Notes under the pieces: model-generated | The model's database searches: none | What the model was told of the DNA's origin: nothing | Seen by the model: only the letters and a program-made list of their open reading frames with translations | Translations under genes and position numbers: made by a program | Source: Arenicella xantha | GTDB taxonomy: Bacteria; Pseudomonadota; Gammaproteobacteria; Arenicellales; Arenicellaceae | Direction of reading: 5' to 3' | DNA: 64,000 bases | NCBI RefSeq assembly: GCF_003315245.1 | Contig: NZ_QNRT01000001.1 | Span: 564,963 to 628,962 of the forward strand | Shown here: in pieces, positions 25,089-35,500 of the stretch | Numbering within the stretch: position 1 is the first letter of the stretch | Layout: every line of letters begins with the position of its first letter

Positions 25089-26771
25089 TTATTCGTCGGT
25101 AACGCAACCCATAGATGCGTTTTTGACGTAGCGAATATATTTAAACAAGGTGCCGCGTGTCGCTTTCAAGGCCGGCGCTTCCCACTCAGCCAAACGCTGA
25201 GCTAACTCCTCGTCGGACAGATCGACTTCAATACAATTATTGACGGCATCCAAGGTAATAATGTCACCATTTTTAACCAAGGCGATGGGGCCGCCCTCTT
25301 GCGCTTCTGGCACCACGTGCCCAACAATAAAGCCATGCGAGCCACCGGAGAATCGACCATCGGTAATCATCGCGACATGCTCACCTAAACCCGCTCCCAT
25401 AATAGCCGAGGTTGGTTTAAGCATTTCTGGCATGCCCGGCCCACCTTTAGGGCCTTCATAGCGAATAACCAGCACATCCCCTTTTTCAATATTGCCGGCT
25501 TCGAGCTGATCAATCATGTCTTGTTCGCCGTCGAACACCTTAGCTGGGCCGACAAACTTTTCACCTTCTTTACCAGTCACCTTAGCCACTGCACCTTCAG
25601 GTGCTAGATTACCTTTTAGAATTTGAATATGACCGGTACGTTTAATCGGGTTAGATAGCGGACGAATAAGGTCTTGGCCTTCGCTTAACGAGGGAAGCTC
25701 CGCCAAGTTTTCGGCCAAGGTTTTGCCAGTTACCGTCATGCAGTCACCATTTAACAAGCCAGCGTCTAGCAAGAATTTCATCACCGCAGGCGTGCCACCA
25801 ACATTATGCAAATCTTGCATCACATATTGCCCACTTGGCTTGAGATCCGCCAAGAACGGTACGCGGTCGCTAACTGATTGGAAGTCATCAACGGTGAGGT
25901 TAATATCAAGCGCACGCGACATCGCGATTAAATGTAACACCGCGTTAGTCGAACCACCAAGAGCAGTGATTACGACCATGGCGTTCTCGAAAGCTTCGCG
26001 GGTCATTATGTCGCGTGGCTTCAAATCAATTTCTAATAGATGCTTAAGCGCCGCGCCAGCGCGTATACACTCATCTACTTTTTCAGGATCCACGGCTGGA
26101 GCCGAAGCGCTGTATGGCAAACTCATGCCCATTGCTTCGATCGCGCTGGCCATGGTGTTAGCGGTATACATACCGCCACAAGCACCGGCACCGGGGCAAG
26201 ATTTCTCAACGATTTCTTGGCGCTCATCATCGGTTATGGTTTCGACAAGGAATTCCCCATACGCTTGAAACGCCGAAATAATATCGAGCTTACGACCATT
26301 ATGATGACCCGGCTTAATCGAACCACCGTAGACCATAATCGACGGACGGTTTAAGCGCGCCATCGCCATTATGCAGCCCGGCATGTTTTTGTCGCAGCCT
26401 GGGAGCGCTATCAATCCATCGTAAAATTGAGCCGCCACTACGGTTTCAATTGAATCAGCGATAATGTCACGCGACTGCAGGGAATAAGCCATGCCTGCCG
26501 TGCCATTGGTGGTGCCATCGCTTACCCCAATGGTATTAAAGCGCATACCTACCAAGCCAGCATCTTGCACACCCGTTTTCACGTGTGCTGCCAGGTCATT
26601 CAAATGCATATTGCAGGTATTACCTTCCCACCACACACTGGCGATACCGACCTGCGCCTTGTTCATGTCGTCGCGAGTTAAACCCGTGCCGTAGAGCATG
26701 GCTTGGCCAGCACCCTGTGACTTAGGTTGCGTAATGGTGGAGCTGTGTTTATTGATTTTGTTATCAGACAT
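25089..26771 (-). CDS. ilvD: Dihydroxy-acid dehydratase
   Basis: About 560 residues; converts 2,3-dihydroxy-isovalerate and -methylvalerate to the 2-keto acids of valine and isoleucine synthesis, using an Fe-S cluster and Mg. Cluster and active-site motifs are [20 protein letters not shown] and [37 protein letters not shown] lies near the C-terminus. The start at 26771 ([11 protein letters not shown]) fits the family; an ATG 15 bp upstream is also possible and neither has a clear ribosome binding site. The family usually runs 555-620 residues. Precedes rarA by 10 bp. Confidence 0.95.
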   Translation of the reverse strand: MSDNKINKHSSTITQPKSQGAGQAMLYGTGLTRDDMNKAQVGIASVWWEGNTCNMHLNDLAAHVKTGVQDAGLVGMRFNTIGVSDGTTNGTAGMAYSLQSRDIIADSIETVVAAQFYDGLIALPGCDKNMPGCIMAMARLNRPSIMVYGGSIKPGHHNGRKLDIISAFQAYGEFLVETITDDERQEIVEKSCPGAGACGGMYTANTMASAIEAMGMSLPYSASAPAVDPEKVDECIRAGAALKHLLEIDLKPRDIMTREAFENAMVVITALGGSTNAVLHLIAMSRALDINLTVDDFQSVSDRVPFLADLKPSGQYVMQDLHNVGGTPAVMKFLLDAGLLNGDCMTVTGKTLAENLAELPSLSEGQDLIRPLSNPIKRTGHIQILKGNLAPEGAVAKVTGKEGEKFVGPAKVFDGEQDMIDQLEAGNIEKGDVLVIRYEGPKGGPGMPEMLKPTSAIMGAGLGEHVAMITDGRFSGGSHGFIVGHVVPEAQEGGPIALVKNGDIITLDAVNNCIEVDLSDEELAQRLAEWEAPALKATRGTLFKYIRYVKNASMGCVTDE

Positions 26772-26920
26772 AAGCGCTGAGGTCATGCGGTTAAATAAAG
26801 CGGGACGTTGATTCTACACGGCGCTTGCGGCCAATAGAACCTGAAAACCTCATTTATCCGCACCACTTATTATGCTCGATCACAGCGCGAGCCTAGCCTA
26901 AGCAACGCGAGTTTTGTTTA

Positions 26921-29470
26921 CTACCCGTCACTTGGACTCAATAACTGCTCCAATAACTTTTTACGCTCAGCTCGACGTTTTTGTTTTTCGTTCAATTCTG
27001 GTTCAGGCGGCGTGTCAGCAACCGGCGCTGGATCGCTCGATACCGGAACATTACTGAACGCTTGATCGCCGCTCACTGATTGCTCAGTTTGGACCTCCGG
27101 TTCTGCTTGCCGCTCACTAATTGGACGCTCTTTTCCAGGTGTCGCTGGTTGCTGCTCAGTGGCTTCAACGGCTCCGTCGCGTTCGCCAACAGGCGGCTTA
27201 GCTTCTTGGCTTGAATTGTTCTTATCTTTCTTTAGCGCCTTTTGAATTAGTACTTGCTTAATCGCATCCGCAGTAGACAGTTTTTCACCACCTTCAATGC
27301 CGTACTTTTCTTTAAGCAGCTCGCCCTTTTTAGTATCCAATTTGGTCTTCGCATACGCCTTATACAACGCTTGCATATCGGGCAAACAACTCGGCGCTTC
27401 AAACGATCCACGGCAACGCACCGGAATCGTGTAACCCTGTAACTTAGAAAGCTTTTCGCCAATGACGCCGTCGATACCTTCTTGCACAACCACGCGTAAG
27501 TTGTAGTCTAATGTTTGTGTCGCAAGGTCAACTTCACCGAAACCAGTTACCAACAACCCCGGCGCGACTAATTTAAGGTCGTTGTTGCTGAGTTGAAAAT
27601 CATTGAGTGAAAACGTGCCTATTAGTTCACCGAATTTAGTCACATCCGATTGCTTGCTTTGTACTTCTTTGTCGGCCGTTGCATCGGCTTGTTGCTGCTC
27701 GCCTTTACTCAATAAATTAGCCACGGTGTTTGCTTGCGCTAGCAGTCCGAGCATATCGATGCCGTTCAATGAACCATTGCTGGCAAGCAACTTAATAACA
27801 CCTTGATTGCTTTGTTTGCCAGCTCGTTCGGTCACCGTAACATCGACATCTAGCATGCCAACACCGCGCAACTGGTCGGTGATATCTGCGTCGGTTAATA
27901 GTTCGCCTAGTTGCACCAAATCCATGTTCTGCTTAACACGCAATTGGGCCTGGTCAGACTGTTGCTGATACGCTATTTCTCCTTCCAACTTACCTTGATA
28001 CAAATTGGCCACTGGCGTGATTGAAACGTTGCCATCTTGCGAGACCACTGTCACATCAATATTGCTCAACTGTACGCCACCTGCGATAAATTGCTTGGCA
28101 CGGAATCGACCGTTCGCGTTTACTGCATGGAAAGCCGCCATGGGTATTGCCAAAGCCTCACCGCCACTCACGGGTTTGCTTGCGCTCAAACCTTGGCTCT
28201 CGTCAGCCTTAGGTAAGTAGTTATCGAGATTCAAGCTATCGAGTGACAAGTCAAATTGCATCGCCGGATTGGTGAAATTCCGAATAGACGCTGATCCAGT
28301 TAAATGACTCTGATCAACAACCAATACTAACTCGCTTAACGCGGCCGACTCCATATCGGCAACAAATGCGGCTTTAAGTGATACCGCATTGAGTGCATTT
28401 GAATTAGTCGGCGAATAATCCACATCGAACTCAGATAGTAATTTGTTCGCGTTAAACTCACTTACCTCGACACGACCAGTGACACGCGGCGCGTCCATTA
28501 ATTTGGTTATTCGTGCGTCAGATATCGTGGCATTCAGATTAGCAATAGTCGCCACTAGCTGCGGCGCATCCAAGGTTTGTTGAGTCAGATTGATCGTTGC
28601 ATCTGGCAGCGACAAATCAATCGCTTGGGCGCCACTAACCGAGACCGAGGCACCAAATAAGCTAATCACTTGTTGCGGCGACACCGCAATGCTATCAACT
28701 TCGAGCTGCACGGTTTGATCAACTTGAATAAGCTCGACCTGTAAGCGCTCCAACTCCGCTGCCAAACTTTCTCGATCTATTTTGGCGCGCGCGCCGAGAT
28801 CAAACTTGGTTTGGTTATAGCCACTGGCCGACGTCGCGTCGGATTGAAATAATTGTCCTGACGCATTGAAATCAGCAAGACTGTCACCGATCAAGTTGCC
28901 GGTAGCCAAGTTCAATTGCTTGATTTCGGTGCGCGATCCGGCCTGACGGTCATCCAACACAATAGTGCCATCCGTCAATTTAACGCCCTGCACCACCAAT
29001 GCCACCGCAGCACCCGACGCATCTGAACCGCTATCAGCCGACGCCCCATTCGCTGCATCGGGTTCGCCATCAGACAGCAATCCAGACCAACTGTCTACGC
29101 CATTTTTGAGTGTTACTAAACGAATGGTAGGTTGCTCAAGGACTACGGTATCGACCTCTACCCGCTTGCTTAGAAGCGGAATCAGTTTCACCCTAAGCTG
29201 TGCACTGTCGACGCTGACCATGTCGCCACCAATACTTTCTGGTTGAGCAAAATGGAGCCCTTCGGTACGAATACCGAGCCACGGGAACACCGACACCGAC
29301 AAGTCTCCTTCGAGGCGCATCTCGCGCCCAGTTTTGTCCTTGACTAAGGCCGTGAGTTCATCACGATAGTCATTCGGGTCAATTACCGCTGGAATCACGA
29401 TTGCTGCCACCAACACCAATAGCGCCACAGTCAGCAAGGTTCCAGCTATCCACTTCAACAATTTCAACAT
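26921..29470 (-). CDS. AsmA-family envelope protein
   Basis: An 849-residue inner-membrane-anchored periplasmic protein. One membrane segment lies at residues 7-29 (LTVALLVLVAAIVIPAVI). The AsmA N-terminal signature DPNDYRDELTALVKDKTGREM follows, then long beta-rich repeats and an AsmA C-terminal domain around 560-710 (RGVGMLDVDVTVTER, LDYNLRVVVQEGIDG). The last about 120 residues are a Glu/Gln/Pro-rich tail ending in basic coiled coil (KQKRRAERKKLLEQLL). AsmA-like proteins, including TamB/YhdP relatives, form bridges for lipid movement to the outer membrane. AGGTG precedes the start. Transcribed alone. Confidence 0.88.
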   Translation of the reverse strand: MLKLLKWIAGTLLTVALLVLVAAIVIPAVIDPNDYRDELTALVKDKTGREMRLEGDLSVSVFPWLGIRTEGLHFAQPESIGGDMVSVDSAQLRVKLIPLLSKRVEVDTVVLEQPTIRLVTLKNGVDSWSGLLSDGEPDAANGASADSGSDASGAAVALVVQGVKLTDGTIVLDDRQAGSRTEIKQLNLATGNLIGDSLADFNASGQLFQSDATSASGYNQTKFDLGARAKIDRESLAAELERLQVELIQVDQTVQLEVDSIAVSPQQVISLFGASVSVSGAQAIDLSLPDATINLTQQTLDAPQLVATIANLNATISDARITKLMDAPRVTGRVEVSEFNANKLLSEFDVDYSPTNSNALNAVSLKAAFVADMESAALSELVLVVDQSHLTGSASIRNFTNPAMQFDLSLDSLNLDNYLPKADESQGLSASKPVSGGEALAIPMAAFHAVNANGRFRAKQFIAGGVQLSNIDVTVVSQDGNVSITPVANLYQGKLEGEIAYQQQSDQAQLRVKQNMDLVQLGELLTDADITDQLRGVGMLDVDVTVTERAGKQSNQGVIKLLASNGSLNGIDMLGLLAQANTVANLLSKGEQQQADATADKEVQSKQSDVTKFGELIGTFSLNDFQLSNNDLKLVAPGLLVTGFGEVDLATQTLDYNLRVVVQEGIDGVIGEKLSKLQGYTIPVRCRGSFEAPSCLPDMQALYKAYAKTKLDTKKGELLKEKYGIEGGEKLSTADAIKQVLIQKALKKDKNNSSQEAKPPVGERDGAVEATEQQPATPGKERPISERQAEPEVQTEQSVSGDQAFSNVPVSSDPAPVADTPPEPELNEKQKRRAERKKLLEQLLSPSDG

Positions 29471-29646
29471 CTAATTACACCTAATTTATCTCTAGCCTAT
29501 GCTACCAATAACGCGAGTGTAGAGTAGCTAGATGAACCAAACATTAACGCACCAGCTTAGCCTTGGAACGATTCACCAAGTTGAGCCAGTCCAGCAATGA
29601 TCAGCCGCCGTTCGACACGCAGCAGTTTTGAGCTAGTTAATATTTG

Positions 29647-31524
29647 TTATAGCGGCACTACAACCGCTTTTGTACCATTGCCCAATGGAATTACGATAAA
29701 GCCGTCTTCTTCCGTCGGTTCCTCGTACGCCCCCACATCACAACGCCCGTCGCTACGTAATTCGCCGCGCTGATCTTGCGCTAAGCAGTTGGCGTTGTCG
29801 CCGGTATTGCGGGCGATACTAGTATTGTTCAGCGCATGGGTTTGAGTAGCGCCGCCATTATTAGCCAAAGCTAACAAGCTTGGATCACCACTCCGACTTG
29901 CCGCACAAGAAGCATCTTCGATGATTGATGCGGTATCGACGTTGACCGCACCGAAGCAGTCTCCACCACTTGCAGAGTTAGCAACAATGCTGTTGCGCAA
30001 TGTCACCGTTTGATCGTAACCGAACAAGCCTGCACCGGCACTGCTCGCGTGATTTCCAGAAAAAGTGGTGTGCTGGATAAGCGCGCCAGCCGTATAGCTG
30101 TGCACACCACCACCGGACACCGCGGCGGTATTACCTGACAACGTACTATTACTCAGCGTCAAGTTACCATCAACGGAAAGAATGCCTCCACCATATTGAG
30201 CCGCGCTATTGCTAACAAAGGTACTCGTACTAAGTGCCAGTGATGAGTTGTAGCCATATAGACCAGCGCCATCGACGCCAGCCGAATTATTTGAAACAGT
30301 GCTGGTATCGAGCGTCAAATCACTGCCAAAAAGGTACAGACCGCCACCAAACCCGCTTGCGACATTCTTATCAAACGTCGATGTTGACACATTCAACGTG
30401 ACAAAACTCGCGTATAAGCCCGCCCCTGTTGACGTGAGGGTTTGGCCGGTTGCCGTGTTATTGCTCAGTATCGAGCTACTTAACGTGGCGCTCGGCCCCT
30501 CAACCAGATCGAGCCCTAAAAGGCTCAAGCCACCGCCGTAGTCCTGCGCTACATTTGAGTCAATTAGCGTTCCGCTGATGGATAAAAATAATCCCTGCCC
30601 ATAGGCTCCGATGCCGCCACCACTAACACTCGCCATGTTATTGCTGATTTCACCACCGGTAATATTTACTTGATTATTAGTGCCGCCCAAATATATTCCA
30701 CCGCCGTAGGTGGCCGCATTATTGTTGGTAATGGTTGAGTTGCTAACATCCAATATGACATTCGTCGCAAACGTACCTAGACCTCCACCAAACCCCGAAC
30801 TCGCCTCGTTGTTATGGATCGTGGAACCAGCAATGCTGACGCTAGCATTAGCGCCACCAATAGATGAGCCGTAATACAACAGGTAGATACCGCCGCCTTC
30901 GACATCGGCGGTATTGCCCGATATGTCACTGTCCTGCACAGTTAGCTCAGCGCCCTCCCCCAGCGCGATACCTGCGCCACTTGGAGCCGCGTTAACGCTA
31001 ATGGTCGAATCACTTAAGGTCAGCGCTGAATAAGGCTCGAGCATAATACCGCCGCCGTAATCAGCGGCCGAACCGCCAGTGATCGTCACATGACTCAACG
31101 ACGCGCTAGTGCTTGCACCGACACTCAATACTCGACTCGACTCGCCACCGTCGATGGTAATACCACCGACACTTGTGGCATCAATTGTGACGTCACTTTC
31201 AAGTAGTAGCTCCCCGGCGCTTAACGTAATCGTGCCACCACTGTCAAAGTTGATGGTTTCATTGGTGCCTCCGCTAGAAATACTGCAGCTGCTTCCTCCA
31301 TTTCCACCATCCTTAATAGTTTTAATCGCTTGCCGCAAAGTGCAAGTAGCCCCCGTTCCAGCATCAGTATTATCATTCACTGTCACCAGTGCGGCATGCG
31401 CTCCAGAGCTAGCTAAGCCAACACCTAAGCCGATAATCGCGGCAGTAACCGCTCGACTCAGCTTGGAAGGTATCAAGCGAAAGTCGGCATCGGCGTTTAT
31501 AACAGGCGAGCTTGAATGGTGCAT
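29647..31524 (-). CDS. CSLREAI / choice-of-anchor-Q beta-helix protein
   Basis: A 625-residue exported protein. The signal peptide has an unusually long N-region (about 22 residues) before the hydrophobic core and ends GAHA|ALV near residue 44. CTLRQAI (residues 61-67) is a variant of the CSLREAI motif. A very regular right-handed beta-helix follows, with rungs of the type LTLSDSTISVNAA, GGGIYLGG and SNNTATG. RCDVGAYEE is the choice-of-anchor-Q signature. The protein ends FIVIPLGNGTKAVVVPL after an acidic linker, like the tail of 11791-13446. Probably a surface adhesin or glycan-associated protein; no enzyme residues are seen. Confidence 0.84.
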   Translation of the reverse strand: MHHSSSPVINADADFRLIPSKLSRAVTAAIIGLGVGLASSGAHAALVTVNDNTDAGTGATCTLRQAIKTIKDGGNGGSSCSISSGGTNETINFDSGGTITLSAGELLLESDVTIDATSVGGITIDGGESSRVLSVGASTSASLSHVTITGGSAADYGGGIMLEPYSALTLSDSTISVNAAPSGAGIALGEGAELTVQDSDISGNTADVEGGGIYLLYYGSSIGGANASVSIAGSTIHNNEASSGFGGGLGTFATNVILDVSNSTITNNNAATYGGGIYLGGTNNQVNITGGEISNNMASVSGGGIGAYGQGLFLSISGTLIDSNVAQDYGGGLSLLGLDLVEGPSATLSSSILSNNTATGQTLTSTGAGLYASFVTLNVSTSTFDKNVASGFGGGLYLFGSDLTLDTSTVSNNSAGVDGAGLYGYNSSLALSTSTFVSNSAAQYGGGILSVDGNLTLSNSTLSGNTAAVSGGGVHSYTAGALIQHTTFSGNHASSAGAGLFGYDQTVTLRNSIVANSASGGDCFGAVNVDTASIIEDASCAASRSGDPSLLALANNGGATQTHALNNTSIARNTGDNANCLAQDQRGELRSDGRCDVGAYEEPTEEDGFIVIPLGNGTKAVVVPL

Positions 31525-31715
31525 AGAGAATATCGTGCTGTGTTAGGAAAGCATTTGCTGCTTAAATTAAGTCTTGTTTCAGCTGTTGGATTATCGTAAA
31601 TCAGACAACAGAAACGCAGTGCGGTAGGGCTAGCACCACATTACCGTAAAAATTGCACACAGACAATCTTTGCCAATCAGCTTGCTACCCGACTTAAAGC
31701 GATCAACGCGCTGGG

Positions 31716-32699
31716 TTAGATCGAAGCCATTGCCAAATTTGCGTCGCGTAACACCTGCGTGCCCGAACCTGGCTTATGCGCATTTTCGCTGATATGCCTA
31801 CGCCACAGCCTCGAACGGGGCTCACCGTGATACAAACCAACCACATGCTTGGACAAATGGTTCAGTCTCGCTCCGGCGGCGATTTGCTGATCTGCGTACT
31901 TGATATACGCCTCGAGTACGTCATCACGGGACACGGGCTTGCTGGATTCGTCATACAGCTCTTGGTCAACTTGCGCCAAAATATACGGATTTGAATAAGC
32001 CTCACGCCCCATCATAACGCCATCAACGTGAGCGAGATGCTCGTGACATTGCGCTAAGGTATTAATGCCACCATTAATAACGATCTCCAGCTCGGGGAAA
32101 TCGGCTTTTAAGTCATACACCAGTTGATAATCGAGCGGTGGGACATCGCGATTCTCCTTCGGGCTCAATCCTTTAAGCCACGCCATACGCGCATGCACCA
32201 AAAATGTCTTACAACCCGCCTCAGCACTGGCGCCAACCAAGGACCATAAAGCCTCACGCGGCTTTTGATCATCAACGCCAATACGGCATTTAACGGTCAC
32301 GGGGATATCCACTGCAGCCTGCATCTGCTTGACGTTTTCAGCCACAATATCTGGTGACTGCATTAAGCAAGCGCCAAAACTGCCGGACTGAACGCGGTCG
32401 CTCGGGCAACCAACGTTAATGTTCACCTCATCGTAACCCCATTGCTGAGCAATTTCGCTACAGCGCGTCATTGCATCAGGGTCACTACCACCGAGCTGTA
32501 AGGCCACCGGATGCTCGCTCGAATTAAAATCGAGAAACCGTGCTTTGTCACCAAACAGTATCGCGCCAGTGGTTACCATTTCGGTATAGAGCACAGCATG
32601 TTGAGACATCAGGCGTGCAAGATATCGCTCATGTCGATCAGTGCAATCGAGCATCGGCGCGACACAAAAGCGACGGGAAATTTTATCTGGGCGATTCAT
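31716..32699 (-). CDS. dusA: tRNA-dihydrouridine(20/20a) synthase
   Basis: About 327 residues from the ATG at 32699 (MNRPDKISRRFCVAPMLDCT); an upstream in-frame ATG at 32750 would add 17 residues not typical of the family. A flavin TIM-barrel enzyme that reduces uridines 20/20a in tRNA D-loops with NADPH and FMN. VAPMLDCTDRHERYLAR, NINVGCPSDRVQSGSFGA (with the catalytic Cys) and VMMGREAYSNPYIL (phosphate binding) are diagnostic of DusA rather than DusB or DusC. Divergent from the membrane AraC regulator with about 140 bp between starts. Confidence 0.95.
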   Translation of the reverse strand: MNRPDKISRRFCVAPMLDCTDRHERYLARLMSQHAVLYTEMVTTGAILFGDKARFLDFNSSEHPVALQLGGSDPDAMTRCSEIAQQWGYDEVNINVGCPSDRVQSGSFGACLMQSPDIVAENVKQMQAAVDIPVTVKCRIGVDDQKPREALWSLVGASAEAGCKTFLVHARMAWLKGLSPKENRDVPPLDYQLVYDLKADFPELEIVINGGINTLAQCHEHLAHVDGVMMGREAYSNPYILAQVDQELYDESSKPVSRDDVLEAYIKYADQQIAAGARLNHLSKHVVGLYHGEPRSRLWRRHISENAHKPGSGTQVLRDANLAMASI

Positions 32700-32837
32700 C
32701 GGGCGGATTGTAGCAAAATTTGGTTGCTTAACCAGACGCGTATTCAGCAATACCCGAGATCATGGATATATGTAAAAATAGTACAACAACGATAGACTTA
32801 ACACCGGATCAACCCGCGCGCTCCCCTAGCCAATAAA

Positions 32838-33887
32838 GTGAATATCCTAATTGATGCGTATCTTGTTCGACCGGTAAATCTAGTGCAACTAGTATTCTTG
32901 TGTATCTGCCTGTTGGGGATTGCTTTACTTTGGTCCAAACCCAGGTTTCGCGGCGTGTGTTTGCTGTTTGGCTTGGAAGCGACCTTAATGGCCTTCAACT
33001 TTTCAGAAGAAACTCAGTTATTTAACCAGCGTTACTTGATCACTCCCGCGTTCACATTGTGTACTGGACCAGCATTTTATCTGTTCGTGCGGCAGCTGGT
33101 GTTTGATGACCGTCGCTGGTCTTGGATCGACACACTGCACGCCATCCCAGCGTTACTCGCGGTTTTTTTCACCGACCACACCAACCTCATTATTGCATTG
33201 GGCTCTATCAGTCTACTGGTGTATGGCACTTTGGCCTTTCGTTGGCTGTTGCGCTATCGCTCCGCTTCACGCGCCATGAGTTCGGCCGCGCGCGAGATGC
33301 GTTTGGACTGGCTCGGCTACCTGATGCTGACGTTTGCCTTGTTGGGAATCACCGATATCATTCGGCTCAACCTACAGCCGGTTCTCAGCTACGAGCTCGC
33401 GAATACTTGGTACCTACTGCATCAATCAAGTGTGCTGGTGCTCTATACTAGCCTCATTGTATTGGCGGTGCAGCAAGCGTCTTTGTTTGATGGTCTCAGC
33501 CAATACAAGTCTATTAGCGCGTCTCACGCCGATCAGGAGCTATCCCGAGTCCTGTTCGAGCAAATCGACCAGACCCTCAAGCAGCAAGCCCTCTACCGTC
33601 AACCCAGATTGTCGTTAAATGACGTTGCCAGCGCACTGGGGATCGGCCCGAAAGATGTTTCTAATGCAGTCAATAGTGGTGCTGGGATGAGCTTTTGTGA
33701 CTACATTAATGGACTGCGCGTGGAGGAGGTCAAACAACGGTTGGCAGCTCAGAGCGAGCCAGTACCGAACTTTTTATCGCTTGGGTTAGACGCGGGCTTT
33801 AACTCCAAATCAAGCTTTAACGCAGTATTCAAATCGCTGGTTGGCATAACTCCCCGCCAATACTTAAGAAACCAACAAACGAAATAA
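32838..33887 (+). CDS. AraC-family regulator with N-terminal membrane domain
   Basis: About 349 residues; the assigned GTG start at 32838 has no good binding site, so the start is tentative. The N-terminal half has six to seven hydrophobic segments (LVQLVFLCICLLGIALLW through LYTSLIVLAVQQ), i.e. an integral membrane sensor. The C-terminal about 110 residues hold the AraC DNA-binding domain (LSLNDVASALGIGPKDVSNA, AGFNSKSSFNAVFKSLVGIT, PRQY). Membrane-bound AraC regulators of this plan are common in marine gammaproteobacteria and Bacteroidetes. The amidohydrolase 81 bp downstream on the same strand is the obvious candidate partner. Confidence 0.85.
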   Translation: MNILIDAYLVRPVNLVQLVFLCICLLGIALLWSKPRFRGVCLLFGLEATLMAFNFSEETQLFNQRYLITPAFTLCTGPAFYLFVRQLVFDDRRWSWIDTLHAIPALLAVFFTDHTNLIIALGSISLLVYGTLAFRWLLRYRSASRAMSSAAREMRLDWLGYLMLTFALLGITDIIRLNLQPVLSYELANTWYLLHQSSVLVLYTSLIVLAVQQASLFDGLSQYKSISASHADQELSRVLFEQIDQTLKQQALYRQPRLSLNDVASALGIGPKDVSNAVNSGAGMSFCDYINGLRVEEVKQRLAAQSEPVPNFLSLGLDAGFNSKSSFNAVFKSLVGITPRQYLRNQQTK

Positions 33888-33968
33888 GTCCACAATCACG
33901 ATCTTGGACGATTTGACGCTATTAGTGCTGCAGTCTAGAGGTTCATTTTAACCACTCCTCTCTGACTT

Positions 33969-35426
33969 ATGACTAGTGCTAAATCACTCCTCAAGCGTAG
34001 CGTCCAATTCACCCTCGCACTGCTTGTTTCGTTCGCAGCCTTTCTAGTATTCGCGGTGCTTGCAGCGAGACTCGATTCTCCTTCCGACCTACCGCAGGTC
34101 GATAATAAACAAGGGTTGCTTATCGACTCAGTGTCGATTGTCGATGTCGCCACGGGCACTGTGGTACCGGATCAACAGTTGCTAATCAGGCACGGCCTTA
34201 TCGAGGATATACGCGCCGCCAATAGCACCGCACCGAGCAACTACCAATTGATTGACGGCAAGGGCGCGTTCGTAGTGCCTGGCTTAATCGATATGCATAC
34301 GCATATTTACGATCGCAAAGACTTGGTCACCAGTCTAGCCTATGGTGTGACCTCGGTACGGAATCTACGGGGGCTGCCGATGCATCTCCGCTGGCGCGAG
34401 GAATTGCAGAGCAATACCTGGTTAGGCGCGAATCTGTATACCAGTTCGCCGGTATTAGATAGACCAGAACATGCGCACCTCATGCAGCAAGCAGTATCAG
34501 ACCCACAGCACGCTCGTGAGCTGGTACGCCAATTCCATGCGGATGGCTACGATTTGCTTAAGATATATAACGACATTGAGCCTGATATCTTATCGGCCAT
34601 AATTGATGAGGCGCTGATTCAACACATGCCAATCGCCAAACATGGCCCCTTTGGCGCAGTGCCCGCGAGTGGTAAGGAGTTCAATCTAGGTGATATCCAG
34701 TCAATGCAGTCACTGGAACATGTTGAGGAAATTTTCCAAACGGTGCTGCGCTTTAACTACGACACGGAAGCTCTGCAGCGGTATATACAAAAACTAAAGC
34801 AAACAGGTTCGTTTGTTACGCCAACTCTCGCCACGTTTGATCACCTCACGCAACTCAGTGCACATAAACAAGCGTATGTAAAAGCCCAACCAATCCATCG
34901 AATCAATCCTTTCTTTCGGTTTTTAAACGAGCAGTTTGCGATACAACGCTGGTTACAAGCGGATCAGGCACAAATAGACTGGAACTTTAAAGAGCGAAAC
35001 ATTTTGTTCAAAATTACCCAACAACTGGCAATCAACAGTGTGCCCTTGCTGGTCGGTTCAGACCAAGGAACGATGTATATGACCGCCGGTATCTCAACGC
35101 ATCTGGAAATGGCGCTGATGCAGGAGGCCGGTATTGATCCGGCTACGATTCTAAGAAGTGCTACGCTAAATGCGGCCACTGCAATGCATATGGAGCAGAC
35201 TACGGGTAGCGTGGCGCGCAACAAAATCGCCGACCTTGCACTAGTGACAGCGAATCCCTTGACCGATATCACTCATCTCACTAAACCCATGGCGGTGGTA
35301 AAACAAGGTCAGTGGTTAGGAGAATCGGCGTTGGCCGAGCTGATCGCTTCGGGAGCTCAACCGTCACACTGGTATCCGAGCTTCGGCCGCTTCATTGAGG
35401 ATATTGTTACTCGTTCCTACTTATAA
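33969..35426 (+). CDS. Amidohydrolase-family metal-dependent hydrolase
   Basis: A 485-residue protein with an N-terminal hydrophobic segment (residues 13-31, FTLALLVSFAAFLVFAVLAA) that anchors or exports it. The amidohydrolase fold shows the metal motif DMHTHIY after GAFVVPGLI, TSVRN, a Lys at LLKIYND (possible carboxylated ligand), and His at IAKHGPFG and SLEHVEE. GSDQGTMY and the closing RNKIADLALVTANPL follow. It resembles imidazolonepropionase-like or Xaa-Pro dipeptidase-like amidohydrolases; the substrate is unknown. It follows the membrane AraC gene and ends at a strong terminator. Confidence 0.85.
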   Translation: MTSAKSLLKRSVQFTLALLVSFAAFLVFAVLAARLDSPSDLPQVDNKQGLLIDSVSIVDVATGTVVPDQQLLIRHGLIEDIRAANSTAPSNYQLIDGKGAFVVPGLIDMHTHIYDRKDLVTSLAYGVTSVRNLRGLPMHLRWREELQSNTWLGANLYTSSPVLDRPEHAHLMQQAVSDPQHARELVRQFHADGYDLLKIYNDIEPDILSAIIDEALIQHMPIAKHGPFGAVPASGKEFNLGDIQSMQSLEHVEEIFQTVLRFNYDTEALQRYIQKLKQTGSFVTPTLATFDHLTQLSAHKQAYVKAQPIHRINPFFRFLNEQFAIQRWLQADQAQIDWNFKERNILFKITQQLAINSVPLLVGSDQGTMYMTAGISTHLEMALMQEAGIDPATILRSATLNAATAMHMEQTTGSVARNKIADLALVTANPLTDITHLTKPMAVVKQGQWLGESALAELIASGAQPSHWYPSFGRFIEDIVTRSYL

Positions 35427-35446
35427 ACCGCGGCGAACAAAGGCAA

Positions 35447-35476
35447 AAAAAATGCCACCTTTAAGGTGGCATTTTT
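35447..35476. terminator. Bidirectional terminator
   Basis: AATGCCACCTT/AAGGTGGCATT is a near-perfect palindrome with A-runs on the left and T-runs on the right, placed between the converging amidohydrolase and pntB genes. Confidence 0.88.
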
Positions 35477-35500
35477 CGAACTGTCTATACGCTAAGAGTG

